DNA of 64,000 nt, taken from Thermodesulfitimonas autotrophica. Lineage in GTDB: Bacteria > Bacillota > Desulfotomaculia > Desulfotomaculales > Ammonificaceae. Made by a program: the position numbers and the translations under genes. How positions within the stretch are numbered: position 1 is the stretch's first letter; every line of letters begins with the position of its first letter. Location of the stretch: NCBI RefSeq assembly GCF_003815015.1, contig NZ_RKRE01000001.1, positions 380,460 through 444,459 of the forward strand, given 5' to 3'. Shown here piece after piece: positions 61,907 to 64,000 of the stretch. The notes beneath the pieces are model-generated. The model had not been told where the DNA came from. It saw only the letters and a list, made by a program, of their open reading frames with translations, and did not search any database.

Positions 61907-63445
61907 ATGCGGCAGCTCTTTGTGCTTCACATCCCGAAGAAACATTTTTTCTTCTTTGCGGTCCTGGCCTGCGCCATCCTCGCCATATTTTACGGCGTCG
62001 CCCTTAAAGGCAAGCACCATTGCAGTGATGAAACCGCAACGGTCCTGATTGCTACCCCTGCGCTCCCCGGTAATATCATACCAGAAAATCTCCCCAATAA
62101 CGAAGCTGGCGCCTTCCTACCCAATGTTTTCGAGGGCCTTGTGCGCTTCAAACCGGATAGCTGCGCCGTCGCGCCCTGCCTGGCGACAAGTTGGCAGGTG
62201 TCACCTGACGGACGCACCTGGAGCTTTAGGCTTCGCCCGGGCGTCCGCTTCCACAACGGCCGCCTCCTTACGGCGCCTGTTGTGGCCGCCGCTTTTGAGC
62301 GCAAGCTATCGGCTGCCGCCGTTTCGCCCTACCTTCGCCTCCTTTTCGGGATGGTCGCGAGCGTGGACGCGCCCGACCCGCAGTGCGTGACCTTTCGCCT
62401 GAAATACCCCTATACACCCTTCCTGCGAAACCTGGCGCTGCCCCAGGCCGCAATATACCTGCCCGGCGTTCTTCCGGCCGGCACCGGCCCTTATAAAATA
62501 GAAGCGTTGAGAGAGGGCGCGGTATCTCTGCGGGCTTACGAAGGCTACTGGGATAAGATGCCCGCCGTGGCCCGCGTTCTGCTCCGAAAGATACCAGATC
62601 CCGGACGGCGTCTCCGGCTTTTGCAGCAAGGTAAAGGCGTTATTGCGCTCAACATTCCTCTCACAGCCGTTAGTAAACTCCCACCCGCGACGTTGGTTAA
62701 AACCACCGGCGCCGCCGTCAGTTATCTCGGCCTCTACACCGATAAAGAGCCGTTCGCCGATCCCGCGGCCCGCCGTGCGCTGGCGCTGCTCATCGACCAG
62801 ACGGCGCTCTGCCGCAACCTTTACGGCCGGCTGCTGCCGCCGGCAACCGCGCTCCTGCCGCCGCCCGTCGCCGGAACCATACCGCAGCAGGTCCCGGGCA
62901 GCTCCCACCAGACACCTGCGGGAGTTCCCTCCATTTTAAAAAAGCGCCCGCTTACCCTGCTCACTTACAACGAAGCACGGCCTTACAATCCGGCAGGGGG
63001 CATCCGGCTGGCGGCGGAGATAAAGCGACAGCTCGCGGTTGCCGGAATCGAGGTCGTGATCCGCGCCTACCCCTGGGAGAAACTTAAGGCGGCGATCAGG
63101 CGCCAGGAAGGAGACTTTTTTCTCTACGGGTGGACGAGCGATAACGGCGATCCGGATAACTTCCTCTGCTGCCTTCTCGCCTCATTTCAGATATCCCGGG
63201 GGCTAAACGCCACCCACTACCGCAACCCCACCCTCGACCTGCTGCTGGCCCGGGGCCAGCAAATTCCCGATTCGCCCCTGCGGGCGCAAATCTATGCCCG
63301 GGCGCTCGCCACCGTTGCCGCCGACTCCCCTTTAATCCCGCTTGCCTACAGCGTTCACCTTGCCGCCTGCACGCCGGAGGTTAGCGGCTTCTGCCTGCAC
63401 CCCCTTGGCACCTACGATTTACAGCACCTTAAAATTGGCCGGTGA
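61907..63445 (+). CDS. Oligopeptide/nickel-type ABC solute-binding protein
   Basis: About 512 residues. An N-terminal hydrophobic segment (about 10-33) with a downstream Cys is consistent with a lipoprotein or anchor. Family 5 solute-binding motifs: LPNVFEGLVRFKPDSCAVAP, SPDGRTWSFRLRPGVR, VRFHNGRLLTAPVVAAAFER and FFLYGWTSDNGDPDNFLCCL. The permease and ATPase genes are not in view. ATG 61907 or GTG 61898 could be the start. Confidence 0.85.
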   Translation: MRQLFVLHIPKKHFFFFAVLACAILAIFYGVALKGKHHCSDETATVLIATPALPGNIIPENLPNNEAGAFLPNVFEGLVRFKPDSCAVAPCLATSWQVSPDGRTWSFRLRPGVRFHNGRLLTAPVVAAAFERKLSAAAVSPYLRLLFGMVASVDAPDPQCVTFRLKYPYTPFLRNLALPQAAIYLPGVLPAGTGPYKIEALREGAVSLRAYEGYWDKMPAVARVLLRKIPDPGRRLRLLQQGKGVIALNIPLTAVSKLPPATLVKTTGAAVSYLGLYTDKEPFADPAARRALALLIDQTALCRNLYGRLLPPATALLPPPVAGTIPQQVPGSSHQTPAGVPSILKKRPLTLLTYNEARPYNPAGGIRLAAEIKRQLAVAGIEVVIRAYPWEKLKAAIRRQEGDFFLYGWTSDNGDPDNFLCCLLASFQISRGLNATHYRNPTLDLLLARGQQIPDSPLRAQIYARALATVAADSPLIPLAYSVHLAACTPEVSGFCLHPLGTYDLQHLKIGR

Positions 63446-63554
63446 CCGGCCGGCGGCGGCCCGCAGGTACCCTGCTTACGGTCCAGGCGTTTTTTTCCAC
63501 TAATGAAGGACGGTTGACCTGCTAATAATACCAAAAAAAGCAGGAGGGGAAAGA

Positions 63555-64000
63555 ATGCATCGCCTTCAGGAACTCCAGAACCACCTGAGTCGCTTGCGTC
63601 AGGACCTCAACAACATCAGCCAGGTCACCATGCAACTGCAGCAGGCCGAACAGCAGGCGCAGTCACAACTTGCCCGGCTCAGCCAGCAGGAGAGCTTTAA
63701 CAGCCAACAACTGCAGCGCATCCAGCAGCTCTGCTTGAGCCTGCAGAACGAACTCAACACCATGTCCTCGGTCGCCCAGCAGCTGGGCACGACCCTCACC
63801 ACCGGCCAATGGGGCGCGGCGGCGCAGTGGAGCGTACCCCAGTACACCGGCGGCCACTATGCGGGTGCCGGCCAGTACGCCGGTGGGGCGCAGTACACCG
63901 GAGCCGGGCAGATTACCGCCGGGCCGTATGCCGGCGGCGCGCCCTATACCGGTGCCTACGGCGCGCCCTATACCGGCACTTACGCGGCGCCCGCCGCGGG
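63555..64000 (+). CDS. Coiled-coil plus Gly/Ala/Tyr-rich repeat protein, partial
   Basis: Starts at ATG 63555 with CAGGAGGGG upstream and runs off the right edge. Residues 1-75 are a glutamine and leucine rich coiled coil (HRLQELQNHLSRLRQDLNNI onward). From residue about 95 the sequence is a run of short repeats of the type xYxGAGQ / YAGGA / YTGAY. Such repeats occur in spore coat and surface proteins, but this is only an impression. A hairpin (CCTGCT near 63509 and AGCAGG near 63538) covers the ribosome binding site region. Confidence 0.65.
   Translation, partial: MHRLQELQNHLSRLRQDLNNISQVTMQLQQAEQQAQSQLARLSQQESFNSQQLQRIQQLCLSLQNELNTMSSVAQQLGTTLTTGQWGAAAQWSVPQYTGGHYAGAGQYAGGAQYTGAGQITAGPYAGGAPYTGAYGAPYTGTYAAPAA

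Overview
The window looks like part of the chromosome of a GC-rich, endospore-forming, probably thermophilic Firmicute. The evidence is spoVAC/AD/AE/AF, the spoIIAA-spoIIAB-sigF operon with dacF, a pyruvoyl arginine decarboxylase polyamine cluster, RNase J, an SLH-domain surface protein and several TnpB genes. An Ammonifex/Moorella/Desulforudis-like relative fits, but species cannot be proven from the sequence. About two thirds of the window (left edge to roughly 41.4-43.8 kb) is an integrated conjugative, plasmid-like element. The rest is ordinary chromosome. Nearly every gene up to 61.7 kb is on the minus strand.

Element, right to left as transcribed: tyrosine integrase (40.5-41.4 kb), P-loop NTPase, DUF457 hydrolase, RepA-like HTH protein with iteron-like 21-bp repeats inside its gene, DUF2325 protein, RepB-type primase, then a Gram-positive type IV secretion block (3D-domain protein, VirB2-like pilin, PrgI/VirB3-like, VirB4-associated protein, VirB4, VirB6/TrbL-like) and a membrane-anchored 3D/M23 peptidoglycan hydrolase. 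Next come maintenance genes: SPFH protein, a tRNA-Trp, a ParB-like coiled-coil protein, two RecU-like nucleases, a DUF927-like fragment and an RNase H-SWIM fusion. The left 12 kb is a complete-looking Tad/Flp pilus operon (three CpaE/TadZ-like ATPases, EAL phosphodiesterase, CpaB, TadA, TadB, TadC, TadG, Flp, TadE). No relaxase, coupling protein or prepilin peptidase is in view; they may lie to the left.

The most interesting system is a compact type V CRISPR set carried by this element: a 592-aa Cas12m-like (type V-M/V-U1) effector at 22.5-24.3 kb, three mini-arrays of one 37-nt repeat family (14.5, 22.3 and 27.1 kb), no cas1/cas2, and a solitary repeat in the 5' UTR of an HTH gene behind a perfect sigma-A promoter (28.3 kb). 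In that UTR the 3' handle half of the repeat is kept 23/24 and abuts the ribosome binding site, suggesting that the effector may control host-element genes as well as foreign DNA. Repeat copies show a compensatory base-pair change, and one terminal repeat has become the ribosome binding site of a RecU-like gene.

Chromosome, 43.9-64 kb: spoVA operon with spoVAF, dodecin, sigF operon behind a sigma-H-like promoter, dacF, PsiE-like membrane protein, pyrimidine-nucleoside phosphorylase, an 870-aa phosphodiester glycosidase/SLH protein, a panE pseudogene with a large internal deletion, lytic transglycosylase, Hsp20, RNase J, the arginine-to-spermidine cluster (pdaD-speE-speB), an oligopeptide-type solute-binding protein and the start of a repeat-rich coiled-coil protein that runs off the right edge.
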